A stretch of 64,000 nt of DNA from Planococcus sp. PAMC 21323 (GTDB lineage Bacteria; Bacillota; Bacilli; Bacillales_A; Planococcaceae), in contig NZ_CP009129.1 in NCBI RefSeq assembly GCF_000785555.1, positions 1-64,000 on the forward strand, given 5' to 3'. Each line of letters starts with the position of its first letter. Position 1 is the first letter of the stretch. Below the pieces are notes generated by a model. It had not been told where the DNA came from. It did no database searches and saw nothing but the letters and a program-made list of their open reading frames with translations. Below are positions 38,001-50,902 of the stretch, piece after piece. The position numbers and the translations under genes were made by a program.

Positions 38001-39101
38001 ATGAAAAAAACAATAGCGGTATTGCCAGGAGACGGAATCGGACCAGAAGTAACAGATGCAGCGGTAAAAGTGCTGCAATCCATTGCAATGCGTTATGGAC
38101 ATACTTTTCATTTAAAGCACGCGGTAATCGGAGGTGCAGCGGTTGATCAATTTGACAATCCGCTTCCCGAGCAAACGATTGAAGTTTGTGAAGCGAGTGA
38201 CGCGATTCTCCTTGGTGCGGTCGGGGGAACAAAATGGGATAACAACCCAGCTCATTTGCGTCCTGAAAAAGGGCTTTTGAACATCCGGAAGCATTTCGAT
38301 TTGTTTGCAAATATTCGTCCAGTAAAAGCAATCCCGGCATTGCTAGCATCTTCCCCGTTAAAAGAAGAAGTAGCGAAAGAAGTAGATATGGTTATTGTTC
38401 GTGAATTGACGAGTGGATTGTATTTTGGTGAACCAAAACGTCGTTCTGAAAAATCGGCTGTGGATACTTTGGTTTACACGAGAGAAGAAATTGAGCGCAT
38501 TGTGAACCAAGCGTTTGAAATCGCTCGAACTCGAAGAGGCAAAGTAACTTCTGTTGATAAAGCCAACGTACTAGAAACAAGTAAACTCTGGCGCGAAGTT
38601 GTAGAAGAACGCAAAGCGGCATATCCTGATATCGAAGTGGAACATATGCTAGTTGACTCAGCAGCAATGAAGCTAATCACAGACCCGCGGACTTTCGATG
38701 TTGTCGTAACAGAGAATATGTTTGGAGACATCCTGAGTGACGAAGCTTCTGTTATTACCGGTTCACTGGGGATGTTACCATCTGCTAGCGTTCGTTCAGA
38801 CGGTTTTGGTCTTTACGAACCTGTACATGGTTCAGCACCTGACATCGCTGGGCAAAACAAAGCGAATCCATCAGCTGCTATTTTGTCAGCTGCGATGATG
38901 TTGAAGCATTCGTTTGGACTGCATACAGAAGCTGCTGCTATTGAACAAGCTGTAATGGGTGTGCTAGAAGATGGCTATTGCACAGGAGACTTGGCTGGTA
39001 GTGGGAAACGTGTGGTTTCAACAGAGCAATATGTAACAAAAGTGATCGAAGAGCTGGAAAGAGAATTTGTATCAGAACACATTATGTATTCTTATGTGTA
39101 A
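38001..39101 (+). CDS. leuB: 3-isopropylmalate dehydrogenase
   Basis: NAD-dependent oxidative decarboxylase of leucine synthesis. ATG 38001 gives MKKTIAVLPGDGIGPEV, with AGAGGAGG upstream; GTG 37971, directly after the leuA stop, precedes that SD. The 366 residues hold the IDH/IMDH signatures, including RELTSGLYFG and NMFGDILSDEAS. The C-terminal end (EHIMYSYV) is typical in length. Confidence 0.96.
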   Translation: MKKTIAVLPGDGIGPEVTDAAVKVLQSIAMRYGHTFHLKHAVIGGAAVDQFDNPLPEQTIEVCEASDAILLGAVGGTKWDNNPAHLRPEKGLLNIRKHFDLFANIRPVKAIPALLASSPLKEEVAKEVDMVIVRELTSGLYFGEPKRRSEKSAVDTLVYTREEIERIVNQAFEIARTRRGKVTSVDKANVLETSKLWREVVEERKAAYPDIEVEHMLVDSAAMKLITDPRTFDVVVTENMFGDILSDEASVITGSLGMLPSASVRSDGFGLYEPVHGSAPDIAGQNKANPSAAILSAAMMLKHSFGLHTEAAAIEQAVMGVLEDGYCTGDLAGSGKRVVSTEQYVTKVIEELEREFVSEHIMYSYV

Positions 39102-39119
39102 GTAAAAGGAGCGGTTCGC

Positions 39120-40538
39120 ATGGCAAAAACAATCATAGAGAAAATTTGGGAGCAACATATCGTCTTCGAAGAGCAAGGGAAGCCGGACCTGCTCTATATT
39201 GACCTTCACTTATTACATGAGGTGACATCTCCACAAGCATTCGAGGGACTTCGGTTAAACGGACGCAAAGTTCGCCGACCGGACCTTTGCTTTGCGACAA
39301 TGGATCATAACGTACCGACGCGAAACCGGGACACGATTACAGATCCGATTTCGCGTAAGCAAATCAAAACTTTGCAAGATAATTGCGATGAGTTTGGAGT
39401 TCCGCTTGCGGGCATCAACCATCCGGACCAAGGAATTGTGCATGTCATTGGACCGGAACTTGGGTTGACGCAACCAGGCAAGACGATTGTTTGCGGAGAT
39501 AGTCATACTTCGACGCATGGTGCGTTTGGCGCATTGGCTTTTGGTATTGGAACAAGTGAAGTCGAACACGTTCTTTCGACGCAAACATTATGGCAATCAA
39601 AGCCTAGAACGATGGAAGTTCGAATTGATGGCAAGTTGGGCTTTGGTGTAACTGCTAAAGATGTCATCTTAGCGATTATTTCGAAGTTCGGGATCGATAT
39701 GGGAACTGGATATGTGATGGAGTATACGGGCGAAGCGGTTCGTAACTTAACAATGGAAGAGCGTATGACGATTTGTAATATGTCTATTGAAGCGGGTGCA
39801 CGTGCAGGCTTAATTAGCCCAGATCAAACGACAATTGAGTATTTGAGAGGGCGTAGACATGTCCCTGAAGGAGAAGCATTTGAACAGGAAGCTAATCGTT
39901 GGTTAGCGCTTGCAACAGAAGAAGGTGCGCAGTATGATGCGACTGTTTCGATCCATGCAGATGAAATTTCTCCATTCGTTACATGGGGCACAAATCCATC
40001 AATGGGCTCGGGGATTGCTGAACGTGTTCCATCTGCTGCTGATTATGAGAAGCAGTCAGATAAAGATGCATTAAAACAAGCCTTGGCTTATATGCATTTA
40101 GAAGAAGGGATGCCGCTTTCTTCAATTGCGATCCAACACGTTTTTATTGGTTCTTGTACCAATGCACGCCTAGGAGATTTGCGTGCTGCAAGTAGAATCA
40201 TTCAAGGAAAGAAAGTGCATCCGTCTGTAACGGCGATTGTTGTTCCAGGATCTGAAACGGTAAAACGTGCAGCTGAACAAGAAGGACTAGATCAAGTATT
40301 TCTTGAAGCTGGTTTTGAATGGCGTGAGACAGGTTGCAGTATGTGCTTAGCGATGAACGAAGACTCGGTTCCGGCCGGTGAACGTTGTGCGTCTACTTCT
40401 AACCGGAATTTCGAAGGGCGACAAGGAGCGGGCTCAATGACGCATCTAGTAAGTCCTGTCATGGCAGCTGCCGCTGCGATTGAAGGTCATTTAACAGATG
40501 TTCGCAACTATATGGAAAGACCTGTAGCGACTGTATGA
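39120..40538 (+). CDS. leuC: 3-isopropylmalate dehydratase large subunit
   Basis: Aconitase-family subunit carrying the 4Fe-4S cluster. The 472 residues show [20 protein letters not shown] and the cluster cysteines in [14 protein letters not shown] and [20 protein letters not shown] precedes ATG. Works with LeuD, 25 bases downstream. Confidence 0.97.
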   Translation: MAKTIIEKIWEQHIVFEEQGKPDLLYIDLHLLHEVTSPQAFEGLRLNGRKVRRPDLCFATMDHNVPTRNRDTITDPISRKQIKTLQDNCDEFGVPLAGINHPDQGIVHVIGPELGLTQPGKTIVCGDSHTSTHGAFGALAFGIGTSEVEHVLSTQTLWQSKPRTMEVRIDGKLGFGVTAKDVILAIISKFGIDMGTGYVMEYTGEAVRNLTMEERMTICNMSIEAGARAGLISPDQTTIEYLRGRRHVPEGEAFEQEANRWLALATEEGAQYDATVSIHADEISPFVTWGTNPSMGSGIAERVPSAADYEKQSDKDALKQALAYMHLEEGMPLSSIAIQHVFIGSCTNARLGDLRAASRIIQGKKVHPSVTAIVVPGSETVKRAAEQEGLDQVFLEAGFEWRETGCSMCLAMNEDSVPAGERCASTSNRNFEGRQGAGSMTHLVSPVMAAAAAIEGHLTDVRNYMERPVATV

Positions 40539-40563
40539 TGAATGAAAGTGAGGAGACCCTTCG

Positions 40564-41151
40564 ATGAAACCGATTAATAAAATTTCAAGCATATTGACGC
40601 CACTAGAACGAAAAAACGTAGATACGGACCAAATCATTTCAAAAGAATTTCTAAAGCGTATTGAGCGAACGGGATTCGGCAAATATTTGTTTTATCATTG
40701 GCGTTTTCATGCAGATGGTACACCAATAGAAGACTTTGTTTTAAATGACCCTCGATTCGAAAACTCCGAAATTCTAGTCGCACAAGAAAATTTCGGCTGC
40801 GGTTCTTCTCGTGAGCATGCTCCGTGGGCAATTTTAGATTATGGATTCCGTGTCGTAATTGCGCCTAGTTATGCAGATATCTTCTATAATAACTGTGTTA
40901 AAAATGGAATTTTGCCAATCCGCTTGAAAGGCCAAGAAGTAGATGAGTTGATTAGTAAAGGTCAACAACAAGACTTTAAATTAGAGATCAACTTGGAAGA
41001 CCAGTCTGTTACCGGGCAAGATGGTACGCGTTTTAACTTTGAAATTGATCCTTACTGGAAAGAAATGCTGTTAAAGGGCTGGGATGAAATTGCGTTAACC
41101 TTCCAGTATGATTCGTATATTGCAGCTTATGAAGAAAAACAACGTGCTTAA
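40564..41151 (+). CDS. leuD: 3-isopropylmalate dehydratase small subunit
   Basis: The 195-residue swivelling-domain subunit has DTDQIISKEFLKRI and the substrate-binding GCGSSREHAPWAI motif. GTGAGGAG precedes ATG. Last gene of the ilv-leu operon; a terminator follows. Confidence 0.96.
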   Translation: MKPINKISSILTPLERKNVDTDQIISKEFLKRIERTGFGKYLFYHWRFHADGTPIEDFVLNDPRFENSEILVAQENFGCGSSREHAPWAILDYGFRVVIAPSYADIFYNNCVKNGILPIRLKGQEVDELISKGQQQDFKLEINLEDQSVTGQDGTRFNFEIDPYWKEMLLKGWDEIALTFQYDSYIAAYEEKQRA

Positions 41152-41158
41152 TATTTTA

Positions 41159-41192
41159 AGAGACCTTTTACGTAACCGTGAAAGGTCTTTTT
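41159..41192 (+). terminator. Intrinsic terminator after leuD
   Basis: AGACCTTTTACG (41161-41172) pairs with CGTGAAAGGTCT (41177-41188), followed by a T run. Closes the ilv-leu operon. Confidence 0.85.
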
Positions 41193-41222
41193 TCTTTTTG
41201 AAATAAAAGCAGTAATCGTCTG

Positions 41223-41251
41223 TTGACAACTATTTTTTATTTTGTTAATTT
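41223..41251 (+). promoter_or_regulatory. Possible promoter of the antiporter gene
   Basis: Perfect -35 TTGACA at 41223-41228; the best -10 is TAATTT at 41246-41251 with a 17-base spacer. The -10 is weak. Confidence 0.45.
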
Positions 41252-41297
41252 TAAAAGTGTACTTTAACGCTTTAGCAAACTAAAGGAGAGTTTATTT

Positions 41298-42623
41298 ATG
41301 AATGCAGTTATTATTGCCGTCTTAGTTATGCTCGTATTGAGCTTATTGCGTGTGAACGTCGTCTTTGCTTTATTGATCGGCGCACTTGCAGGGGGATTAA
41401 GTGGCGGATTATCACTTACTGATACAATCGCATCGTTTACAGACGGTTTAGGCGCGGGAGCGACCATTGCATTGAGTTATGCCATGCTTGGTGGATTTGC
41501 CGTAGCTATATCACGTACAGGGATTCCAGAGTTACTTGTCTCAGGAGTGCTGAAGCTAGTGAATAAAGATGGGAAAGCAACGCGTCAAAATTTAGCAAAG
41601 GCTCTCATAGTTTTAGCTTTGTTAGCAATGGCTATCTTCTCGCAAAACTTAATTCCGATTCACATTGCTTTCATACCTTTATTGGTTCCACCGATTTTGC
41701 ATATTTTAAACGAACTACGAATTGACCGGCGTTTAATCGCAGCTGTCTTGACGTTCGGTTTAACAGCTCCATATATTTTATTACCATATGGCTTTGGGTT
41801 GATCTTCCATGAGATTGTTTTTACGCAAATGGAACTGGCGGGATTGTCGATTGACATGGCGGATATCCCAAAAGCAATGGCGATTCCGGTGTCAGGCTTA
41901 TTAGTAGGTTTAATCATTGCGGTGTTCGTTTCTTATCGTAAGCCACGTGATTACAAAACAATTAGTTCTTCTTCTATAGAAGGAACACCGAAAAAGGCCG
42001 CTTCAATAAAAGATGTACTCGTAACGATTGCCGCGTTAGTTGCCGCATTGTTTGCTCAAGTGCAAACAGATTCAATGATCATGGGCGCACTTGCGGGTAT
42101 CTTGGTACTGTATATCTTTGGTGCGATGAAATGGCGTGAAGCTGACGAAGTATTAACAGAGGGAATGCGCATGATGGCGTTTATCGGCTTTGTTATGATC
42201 ACAGCGAACGGCTTTGCTTCGGTTATCCAAGCGACAGGAGCTATCTCGCCATTAGTCGATAGCGTATCCGATTTATTTGCTGGCAATAAAGGCATTGCTG
42301 CAATGGCAATGCTAATCGTTGGCTTGTTCGTTACGATGGGCATTGGCTCATCGTTCGCAACGATTCCAATCATTGCCGCAATCTTCGTACCGTTGAGTCT
42401 TGAGTTTGGATTTTCAACGATGGCCATCATCGCGTTGATCGGTACAGCGGGTGCATTAGGTGATGCTGGTTCACCAGCTTCAGACTCAACGCTCGGGCCA
42501 ACAGCTGGACTAAACGTAGATGGGCAGCATAATCACATCTGGGATACATGCGTACCGACCTTCCTTCACTACAATATTCCGTTGGTGATTTTTGGTTGGG
42601 TAGCGGCGATGTTCTTAGGGTAA
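41298..42623 (+). CDS. Na+/H+ antiporter family membrane protein (NhaC-like, YuiF type)
   Basis: The 441-residue protein is very hydrophobic, with about eleven or more membrane segments, starting MNAVIIAVLVMLVLSLLRVN. Motifs FTDGLGAGATIALSYAMLGGFAVAIS and GDAGSPASDSTLGPTAG resemble the family with an antiporter N-terminal domain plus NhaC domain. Substrate is unproven; some members are suspected amino acid transporters. AAAGGAGAG precedes ATG. It stands alone between two transcription units, directly after leucine biosynthesis genes. Confidence 0.75.
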   Translation: MNAVIIAVLVMLVLSLLRVNVVFALLIGALAGGLSGGLSLTDTIASFTDGLGAGATIALSYAMLGGFAVAISRTGIPELLVSGVLKLVNKDGKATRQNLAKALIVLALLAMAIFSQNLIPIHIAFIPLLVPPILHILNELRIDRRLIAAVLTFGLTAPYILLPYGFGLIFHEIVFTQMELAGLSIDMADIPKAMAIPVSGLLVGLIIAVFVSYRKPRDYKTISSSSIEGTPKKAASIKDVLVTIAALVAALFAQVQTDSMIMGALAGILVLYIFGAMKWREADEVLTEGMRMMAFIGFVMITANGFASVIQATGAISPLVDSVSDLFAGNKGIAAMAMLIVGLFVTMGIGSSFATIPIIAAIFVPLSLEFGFSTMAIIALIGTAGALGDAGSPASDSTLGPTAGLNVDGQHNHIWDTCVPTFLHYNIPLVIFGWVAAMFLG

Positions 42624-42654
42624 GCTTGAAGTGTTCCGACTATTATCATCTGGC

Positions 42655-42682
42655 TTGAAGTTCTAAAATATCCTGTTATACT
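42655..42682 (+). promoter_or_regulatory. Upstream promoter candidate before the S10 operon
   Basis: TTGAAG at 42655-42660, a 16-base spacer, TATACT at 42677-42682. A transcript from here would meet the hairpin at 42697-42735 at once. Confidence 0.45.
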
Positions 42683-42696
42683 AATAAAAGCGAATT

Positions 42697-42735
42697 AAAA
42701 AGAATTTCGTGGAAACACTTGCGGAATTCTTTTTT
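42697..42735 (+). terminator. Terminator-like hairpin upstream of rpsJ
   Basis: AAAAAGAATTTCG (42697-42709) pairs with CGGAATTCTTTTT (42722-42734), one wobble, T-rich 3' side. It probably ends read-through from the antiporter gene. Its 3' arm also contains the -35 of the next promoter. Confidence 0.7.
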
Positions 42736-42747
42736 ATTCTGTATAAT
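42719..42747 (+). promoter_or_regulatory. S10 operon promoter
   Basis: TTGCGG at 42719-42724, 17 bases, perfect TATAAT at 42742-42747. Best candidate for initiating the long rpsJ-rplQ transcript. Confidence 0.65.
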
Positions 42748-42753
42748 ATCTAA

Positions 42754-43187
<434 letters not shown>

Positions 43188-43235
43188 TCGGCAACGAAAT
43201 AGAAAAACACAAATAATCACAGGAGGTGTGACAAC

Positions 43236-43865
43236 ATGACCAAAGGAATCTTAGGTAGAAAAATCGGTATGACGCAAGTTTTTGCTGAGAACGGTGATTT
43301 AATCCCTGTAACTGTTATTGAAGCTGCTCCAAACGTAGTACTTCAAAAGAAATCAGTTGAGGTGGACGGCTACGAAGCGATCCAATTAGGTTTTGAAGAC
43401 AAGCGCGATAAGCTTTCTAACAAACCTTCTAAAGGACACGTAGCAAAAGCTAACACTGCTCCTAAGCGCTTCATTCGCGAACTTCGCAATGTAAACTTAG
43501 CTGATTACGAGATTGGTCAAGAAGTCAAAGTAGATGTATTCGCAGAAGGCGATGTAGTAGATGTCACAGGAACAACAAAAGGTAAAGGTTTCCAAGGTGT
43601 TATTAAACGCCACGGACAATCTCGAGGACCAATGACACACGGTTCGCGTTACCACCGTCGTCCTGGTTCAATGGGTCCGGTTGCTCCTAACCGCGTATTC
43701 AAACAGAAGAAATTACCTGGTCAAATGGGTGGAACAACAATTACGATTCAAAACCTTTCAATCGTGAAAGTGGATCTTGAGCGTAACTTGCTACTTATTA
43801 AAGGTAATGTTCCTGGTTCTCGCAAAGCGTTGATCCGTGTTAAATCGGCAACTAAAGCGAAATAA
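43236..43865 (+). CDS. rplC: Ribosomal protein uL3
   Basis: The 209 residues begin [16 protein letters not shown] and include the peptidyl-transferase-proximal loop [20 protein letters not shown]. Binds the 3' end of 23S rRNA early in assembly. CAGGAGGTG precedes ATG. Confidence 0.97.
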   Translation: MTKGILGRKIGMTQVFAENGDLIPVTVIEAAPNVVLQKKSVEVDGYEAIQLGFEDKRDKLSNKPSKGHVAKANTAPKRFIRELRNVNLADYEIGQEVKVDVFAEGDVVDVTGTTKGKGFQGVIKRHGQSRGPMTHGSRYHRRPGSMGPVAPNRVFKQKKLPGQMGGTTITIQNLSIVKVDLERNLLLIKGNVPGSRKALIRVKSATKAK

Positions 43866-43894
43866 TATATTTTTAGAGAAAGGAGGAAACAAGA

Positions 43895-44518
43895 ATGACT
43901 AAAGTAGCTTTATTAAATCAAACAGGTTCACAAGTTGGCGAAATCGAATTGAACGATCATGTATTCGGTATCGAACCAAATGAATCAGTGTTATTCGACG
44001 CAGTAGTGTCTCAACGAGCTTCACTTCGTCAAGGTAACCATAAAGTAAAAAATCGTTCTGAAGTTGCTGGTGGTGGTAAAAAGCCATGGCGTCAAAAAGG
44101 AACTGGACGTGCTCGTCAAGGGTCGATCCGTTCACCACAATGGCGCGGAGGCGGTATCGTATTCGGACCAACTCCACGTAGCTACAGCTACAAACTTCCT
44201 AAGAAAGTACGTCGTTTAGCTCTACGCTCTGCACTTTCATCTGCAGTAGTTGGAGAAAACTTGATGGTACTTGAAGGATTAACATTTGATGCACCAAAAA
44301 CAAAATCTTTCAACCAGTTGATCGCTGATCTTTCAATTGGCAAAAAAGCATTGTTTGTAACTGCTGACCTTGATGAGAACGTTGCAAAATCTGCACGTAA
44401 CCTTAAAGGAATGACAGTAGTAGCAGCAGATGGTATTAACGTATTAGACTTGCTTGGACATGACAAAATTGTTATGACTAAAGCAGCTGTCGAGAAAATT
44501 GAGGAGGTGCTTAGTTAA
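43895..44518 (+). CDS. rplD: Ribosomal protein uL4
   Basis: The 207 residues include the exit-tunnel loop [20 protein letters not shown], the region where macrolide-resistance changes arise; it looks standard. In some bacteria L4 regulates the S10 operon. AAAGGAGG precedes ATG; the stop TAA shares its last base with the rplW ATG. Confidence 0.97.
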   Translation: MTKVALLNQTGSQVGEIELNDHVFGIEPNESVLFDAVVSQRASLRQGNHKVKNRSEVAGGGKKPWRQKGTGRARQGSIRSPQWRGGGIVFGPTPRSYSYKLPKKVRRLALRSALSSAVVGENLMVLEGLTFDAPKTKSFNQLIADLSIGKKALFVTADLDENVAKSARNLKGMTVVAADGINVLDLLGHDKIVMTKAAVEKIEEVLS

Positions 44519-44802
44519 TGGAAGCACGTGATGTAATTAAACGTCCGGTCATTACTGAGCAATCATCTGAAGTAATGGCGGAGAAAAAGTACACTTTTGA
44601 AGTGGACACTCGCGCAAATAAAACACAAGTAAAACAAGCCGTACAAGAAATCTTTGGCGTGAAGGTTGAGAAAGTCAACATCATGAACTACAAAGGCAAA
44701 TTCAAACGTATGGGCAAACACGCAGGATACACAAACAAACGCCGTAAAGCGATTGTTAAATTGACTGCTGAATCTAAAGACATCGAGTTATTCGAAATTT
44801 AA
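44518..44802 (+). CDS. rplW: Ribosomal protein uL23
   Basis: The 94-residue L23 sits at the tunnel exit and docks trigger factor and SRP. Motifs [14 protein letters not shown] and [21 protein letters not shown] are typical. Start overlaps rplD (TAATG), with GAGGAGG within rplD. Confidence 0.96.
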   Translation: MEARDVIKRPVITEQSSEVMAEKKYTFEVDTRANKTQVKQAVQEIFGVKVEKVNIMNYKGKFKRMGKHAGYTNKRRKAIVKLTAESKDIELFEI

Positions 44803-44848
44803 TTTTCTATAAGTTCTTATAGGACTGTTAAAGAAGGAGGGAACTAAC

Positions 44849-45679
44849 GTGGGGATCAGAAAATACAAACCTACCACTAACGGTCGTCGTAACATGACGA
44901 GTTCAGATTTCGCTGAAATCACTACGAACAAGCCTGAAAAATCGCTTTTACGACCTGTAAAGCGCAAAGGCGGCCGTAATAACCAAGGTAAAATTACTGT
45001 ACGCCATCACGGTGGTGGACATAAACGTCAATACCGCGTGATCGATTTCAAACGTAACAAAGACGGCATTCCAGGACGCGTTGCTACAATCGAGTACGAT
45101 CCTAACCGTTCTGCGAACATTGCATTGATTAACTATGCTGATGGTGAAAAACGTTACATCTTAGCTCCTAAAGGAGTAGAAGTTGGAACTCAAATCATGT
45201 CAGGTATTGAAGCAGACATCAAAGCAGGTAACGCTTTGCCGTTATCAAACATCCCAATGGGTTCTACAATCCACAACATTGAATTGAAGCCAGGTGGCGG
45301 CGGACAACTAGTTCGTTCTGCAGGAACTTCAGCTCAAGTATTGGGTAAAGAAGGTAAATACGTAACAGTTCGTTTGCAATCAGGCGAAGTTCGCATGATC
45401 CTTGCTACTTGTCGCGCAACTATCGGCGCAGTAGGAAATGAGCAACACGAATTAATCAACATTGGTAAAGCAGGCCGTAACCGTTGGAAGGGCAATCGCC
45501 CAACTGTACGTGGATCTGTAATGAACCCTAACGATCACCCACACGGTGGTGGTGAAGGACGTTCGCCAATCGGACGTAAATCACCAATGTCTCCTTGGGG
45601 TAAACCAACTCTTGGATACAAGACACGTAAGAAAACGAATAAATCCGATAAATTTATCGTACGTCGTCGTAAAAAATAA
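44849..45679 (+). CDS. rplB: Ribosomal protein uL2
   Basis: The 276 residues start at GTG 44849 ([16 protein letters not shown]) after AAGGAGGG. The C-terminal segment with [18 protein letters not shown], near the peptidyl-transferase centre, is intact. Primary 23S rRNA binder. Confidence 0.97.
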   Translation: MGIRKYKPTTNGRRNMTSSDFAEITTNKPEKSLLRPVKRKGGRNNQGKITVRHHGGGHKRQYRVIDFKRNKDGIPGRVATIEYDPNRSANIALINYADGEKRYILAPKGVEVGTQIMSGIEADIKAGNALPLSNIPMGSTIHNIELKPGGGGQLVRSAGTSAQVLGKEGKYVTVRLQSGEVRMILATCRATIGAVGNEQHELINIGKAGRNRWKGNRPTVRGSVMNPNDHPHGGGEGRSPIGRKSPMSPWGKPTLGYKTRKKTNKSDKFIVRRRKK

Positions 45680-45691
45680 TTTGATTCCGCT

Positions 45692-45712
45692 ACGGTTCGC
45701 CAAAAGAACCGT
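45692..45712 (+). other. rplB-rpsS intergenic hairpin
   Basis: ACGGTTC (45692-45698) and GAACCGT (45706-45712) form a perfect 7-bp stem with a 7-base loop. It has no T tract. It precedes the rpsS SD by about 15 bases and might tune translation. Confidence 0.4.
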
Positions 45713-45739
45713 GGTGCGATCACGAAGGGAGGATCCCAC

Positions 45740-46018
45740 ATGGGCCGCAGCTTGAAAAAAGGACCTTTTGTTGATGATCATCTTATGAAAAAAGTTGAAG
45801 CACAAAAGGACACTGAGAAAAAACAAGTGATCAAAACTTGGTCTCGCCGTTCTACAATTTTCCCGACATTCATCGGACAAACAATCGCAGTATATGATGG
45901 TCGCAAGCACATTCCTGTATACGTGACTGAAGACATGGTGGGCCATAAACTAGGCGAATTCGCTCCAACGCGTAAATACGCTAGTCATGGTGCAGACGAT
46001 AAGAAAACAAGACGTTAA
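45740..46018 (+). CDS. rpsS: Ribosomal protein uS19
   Basis: The 92 residues begin [15 protein letters not shown] and contain [21 protein letters not shown], as in S19, which contacts tRNA in the small-subunit head. AAGGGAGG precedes ATG. Confidence 0.97.
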   Translation: MGRSLKKGPFVDDHLMKKVEAQKDTEKKQVIKTWSRRSTIFPTFIGQTIAVYDGRKHIPVYVTEDMVGHKLGEFAPTRKYASHGADDKKTRR

Positions 46019-46037
46019 TTGAGAGGAGGATTTCCCT

Positions 46038-46379
46038 ATGCAAGCAAAAGCTGTCGCTAGAACAGTACGTATTGCTCCTCGTAAAGTCCGTTTAGTAGTA
46101 GATTTAATCCGAGGCAAGCAAATTGGCGAAGCTGTTGCGATTTTAAACCACACTCCAAAAGCAGCATCTGTTGTTGTTGAGAAGTTATTGAAATCTGCAG
46201 CTGCTAACGCTGAACACAACTACGAAATGGACCTGAATGACTTAGTCATCAGCGAAGTATTCGTTGACGAAGGACCAACACTTAAACGTTTCCGTCCACG
46301 TGCAATGGGACGCGCAAGCGCAATTAATAAACGCACAAGCCACATCACACTAGTGGTATCTGACCAGAAGGAGGGATAA
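46038..46379 (+). CDS. rplV: Ribosomal protein uL22
   Basis: The 113 residues include the tunnel-lining hairpin [20 protein letters not shown], unchanged at positions linked to macrolide resistance. Starts [29 protein letters not shown] precedes ATG. Confidence 0.97.
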   Translation: MQAKAVARTVRIAPRKVRLVVDLIRGKQIGEAVAILNHTPKAASVVVEKLLKSAAANAEHNYEMDLNDLVISEVFVDEGPTLKRFRPRAMGRASAINKRTSHITLVVSDQKEG

Positions 46380-46382
46380 TTC

Positions 46383-47039
46383 GTGGGACAAAAAATACAT
46401 CCAATTGGGATGCGTATCGGAATCATTCGTGATTGGGAATCTAAATGGTACGCTGAGAAAGATTATGCTACGCTTCTTCACGAAGATATTAAAATCCGTG
46501 AATATGTTGAAGCACGTTTGAAAGAAGCTTCAGTTTCTAAAATTGAAATTGAGCGCGCTGCAAACCGTGTTAACGTAACTATTCATACTGCGAAACCAGG
46601 TATGGTAATTGGTAAAGGTGGATCTGAAGTAGAAGTACTTCGCACACAGCTTAATTCTATGACTGGCAAGCGTGTACACATCAACATTATTGAAATCAAA
46701 CGCGCTGATCTTGATGCAAGATTAGTAGCTGAAAGTGTTGCACGTCAATTGGAAAACCGAGTGTCTTTCCGTCGTGCACAAAAACAAGCGATCCAACGCA
46801 CTATGCGTTCTGGCGCTAAAGGAATCAAAACTCAAGTATCTGGACGTCTAGGCGGCGCTGACATTGCGCGTGCTGAACACTACAGTGAAGGTACTGTTCC
46901 GCTCCATACGCTCCGCGCTGATATCGATTATGCGCATGCTGAAGCAGACACAACTTATGGTAAGCTTGGCGTAAAAGTATGGATCTACCGCGGTGAAGTC
47001 CTTCCAACTAAGAAGAAATCTGAGGAAGGAGGCAAATAA
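46383..47039 (+). CDS. rpsC: Ribosomal protein uS3
   Basis: The 218 residues start at GTG 46383 ([20 protein letters not shown]), with GGAGGG in the end of rplV. The KH domain motif [11 protein letters not shown] is present. S3 lines the mRNA entry channel. Confidence 0.97.
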   Translation: MGQKIHPIGMRIGIIRDWESKWYAEKDYATLLHEDIKIREYVEARLKEASVSKIEIERAANRVNVTIHTAKPGMVIGKGGSEVEVLRTQLNSMTGKRVHINIIEIKRADLDARLVAESVARQLENRVSFRRAQKQAIQRTMRSGAKGIKTQVSGRLGGADIARAEHYSEGTVPLHTLRADIDYAHAEADTTYGKLGVKVWIYRGEVLPTKKKSEEGGK

Positions 47040-47040
47040 T

Positions 47041-47665
<625 letters not shown>

Positions 47666-47689
47666 TAAATCGAGAGGAGGTTTGCAAGT

Positions 47690-47953
47690 ATGACTGAGCG
47701 TAACCAACGCAAAGTATACACAGGCCGTGTTGTGTCTGACAAAATGGACAAAACCGTTACAGTAATGGTTGAAACTCAAAAGAAGCACGCATTCTATGGC
47801 AAACGTGTTAAATACTCTAAGAAATATAAAGCTCATGATGAGCTAAACGAAGCGAAAATGGGCGACGTAGTTCGCATCATGGAAACTCGTCCGCTATCAG
47901 CTACAAAACGTTTCCGCGTATTGGAAATTGTAGAAAAAGCGGTTATCATATAA
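47690..47953 (+). CDS. rpsQ: Ribosomal protein uS17
   Basis: The 87-residue OB-fold protein has [20 protein letters not shown] and the usual [29 protein letters not shown] precedes ATG. Primary 16S binder. Confidence 0.97.
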   Translation: MTERNQRKVYTGRVVSDKMDKTVTVMVETQKKHAFYGKRVKYSKKYKAHDELNEAKMGDVVRIMETRPLSATKRFRVLEIVEKAVII

Positions 47954-48000
47954 TTTAAATTATTTCGGAATCTAAGAAATTCCGGAGGGAGGTTACCTAA

Positions 48001-48369
<369 letters not shown>

Positions 48370-48404
48370 TAAATCAATGTGCCATACCAAGGAGGTGCGA
48401 CAGA

Positions 48405-48716
48405 ATGCATGTTAAAAAAGGCGATACAGTTAAGGTAATCTCAGGTAAAGATAAAGGCAAAACAGGTGTTGTTTTGACAGCTTTACCTAAGAAAGACCGT
48501 GTGCTTGTTGAAGGTGTAAACATCATCAAAAAGCATACAAAACCGAACCAGGCAAATCCACAAGGTGGAATTGTCAGCCAAGAAGCAGCAATTCACGTTT
48601 CTAACGTAATGTTACTTGACCCTAAATCAGGCGAGCCGACTCGTGTGAGTTACAAGGTTGAAGATGGTAAAAAAGTTCGTGTTGCAAAAAAATCCGGCGA
48701 AAAATTAGATAAATAA
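48405..48716 (+). CDS. rplX: Ribosomal protein uL24
   Basis: The 103 residues begin [20 protein letters not shown], the KOW motif, then [20 protein letters not shown]. Assembly initiator for the large subunit. AAGGAGGTG precedes ATG. Confidence 0.97.
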   Translation: MHVKKGDTVKVISGKDKGKTGVVLTALPKKDRVLVEGVNIIKKHTKPNQANPQGGIVSQEAAIHVSNVMLLDPKSGEPTRVSYKVEDGKKVRVAKKSGEKLDK

Positions 48717-48743
48717 AATTCCTGAATGAAGGGAGGTACACAC

Positions 48744-49488
<745 letters not shown>

Positions 49489-49517
49489 TCCCCTAATTTG
49501 GGAAGGAGGTAAAAGTA

Positions 49518-49916
49518 ATGACAATGACAGATCCGATTGCAGATATGCTGACACGCATTCGTAATGCAAACATGGTTCGTCACGAGAAATTAGAGCTTCC
49601 AGCTTCTAATGTGAAAAAAGACATCGCTGAAATCCTTAAGCGTGAAGGTTTCGTTCGTGACGTAGAATACGTTGAAGATGATAAACAAGGCATGATCCGC
49701 ATTTTCCTTAAATACGGAGCAAACAACGAACGCGTTATTACTGGATTGAAACGTATTTCAAAACCAGGATTACGTGTTTACGCTAAAACTAATGAGGTGC
49801 CACGTGTACTAAACGGTCTTGGAATCGCTTTAGTCTCAACATCACAAGGTTTAGTAACTGATAAAGAAGCCCGCGCGAAACAAATCGGCGGAGAAATCAT
49901 AGCATACGTTTGGTAA
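49518..49916 (+). CDS. rpsH: Ribosomal protein uS8
   Basis: The 132 residues begin [18 protein letters not shown] and end [10 protein letters not shown]8 is a central-domain 16S binder and, in E. coli, the repressor of the spc operon; whether that holds here is unknown. GAAGGAGG precedes ATG. Confidence 0.97.
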   Translation: MTMTDPIADMLTRIRNANMVRHEKLELPASNVKKDIAEILKREGFVRDVEYVEDDKQGMIRIFLKYGANNERVITGLKRISKPGLRVYAKTNEVPRVLNGLGIALVSTSQGLVTDKEARAKQIGGEIIAYVW

Positions 49917-49946
49917 TAAGCAACAAACGAATGGAGGTGCAAAAGA

Positions 49947-50486
49947 ATGTCACGTGTAGGTAAAAAACCAATCGAGGTTCCTGCTGACGTTACAATCACT
50001 CTTGGAGACAAGAATGCTGTAACTGTTAAAGGACCTAAAGGCGAGTTAACTCGCGAATTCCACAAAGATATTACAATCGCTCTTGAAGATAACGTGCTAA
50101 CATTGACACGTCCTTCAGATTCTAAAGATCACCGCACAAACCACGGTACGACTCGTGCTTTGCTTGCAAACATGGTCACTGGAGTTTCTAAAGGATTCGA
50201 ACGCACACTTGAACTAGTGGGTGTAGGTTACCGTGCTCAATTGCAAGGTGAAAAGTTGGTTCTTAACGTAGGTTACTCTCACCCGGTTGAATTCACACCG
50301 GAAAACGGAGTTACTGTTGAAGTTCCTGCTAACACTAAAGTTATTGTTAAAGGTATTGATAAAGAACGTGTTGGAGCTCTTGCTTCGAACATTCGCCAAG
50401 TACGTCCACCAGAGCCATATAAAGGCAAAGGGATCCGTTACGAAGGAGAAGTTGTTCGTCGTAAAGAAGGTAAAACAGGTAAATAA
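49947..50486 (+). CDS. rplF: Ribosomal protein uL6
   Basis: The 179 residues carry [17 protein letters not shown] and [17 protein letters not shown]6 supports the sarcin-ricin loop region. ATGGAGGTG precedes ATG. Confidence 0.97.
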   Translation: MSRVGKKPIEVPADVTITLGDKNAVTVKGPKGELTREFHKDITIALEDNVLTLTRPSDSKDHRTNHGTTRALLANMVTGVSKGFERTLELVGVGYRAQLQGEKLVLNVGYSHPVEFTPENGVTVEVPANTKVIVKGIDKERVGALASNIRQVRPPEPYKGKGIRYEGEVVRRKEGKTGK

Positions 50487-50519
50487 TGCTGCTTAGGCAG
50501 GCTGAAAGGAGTGACCTCA

Positions 50520-50882
50520 GTGATTACGAAACTCGATAAAAACGCATCTCGTAAAAAACGTCATGCACGCGTACGTTCTAAAATTGCGGGTACAGCACAA
50601 CGCCCACGTTTAAACGTATTCCGTTCAAATAAATATATTTACGCTCAATTGATCGACGATATGAATGGCGTTACACTTGCAAGTGCATCATCTATGGAGA
50701 AAGATTTCTCTGTAGAATCTACTGGCAACGTGGAAGCAGCAACTAAAGTCGGCGAAACAATCGCAAAACGCGCTACTGAAAACGGCTTAAAATCGGTTGT
50801 TTTCGACCGCGGTGGTTATTTATATCATGGACGTGTAAAAGCATTAGCAGAAGCTGCACGTGAAAATGGTTTACAATTTTAA
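50520..50882 (+). CDS. rplR: Ribosomal protein uL18
   Basis: GTG 50520 gives [20 protein letters not shown], aligning with known L18; GTG 50511 overlaps the SD AAAGGAG. The 120 residues bind 5S rRNA and contain [16 protein letters not shown]. Confidence 0.96.
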   Translation: MITKLDKNASRKKRHARVRSKIAGTAQRPRLNVFRSNKYIYAQLIDDMNGVTLASASSMEKDFSVESTGNVEAATKVGETIAKRATENGLKSVVFDRGGYLYHGRVKALAEAARENGLQF

Positions 50883-50902
50883 AAGAAGGAGGGACACATT
50901 TC

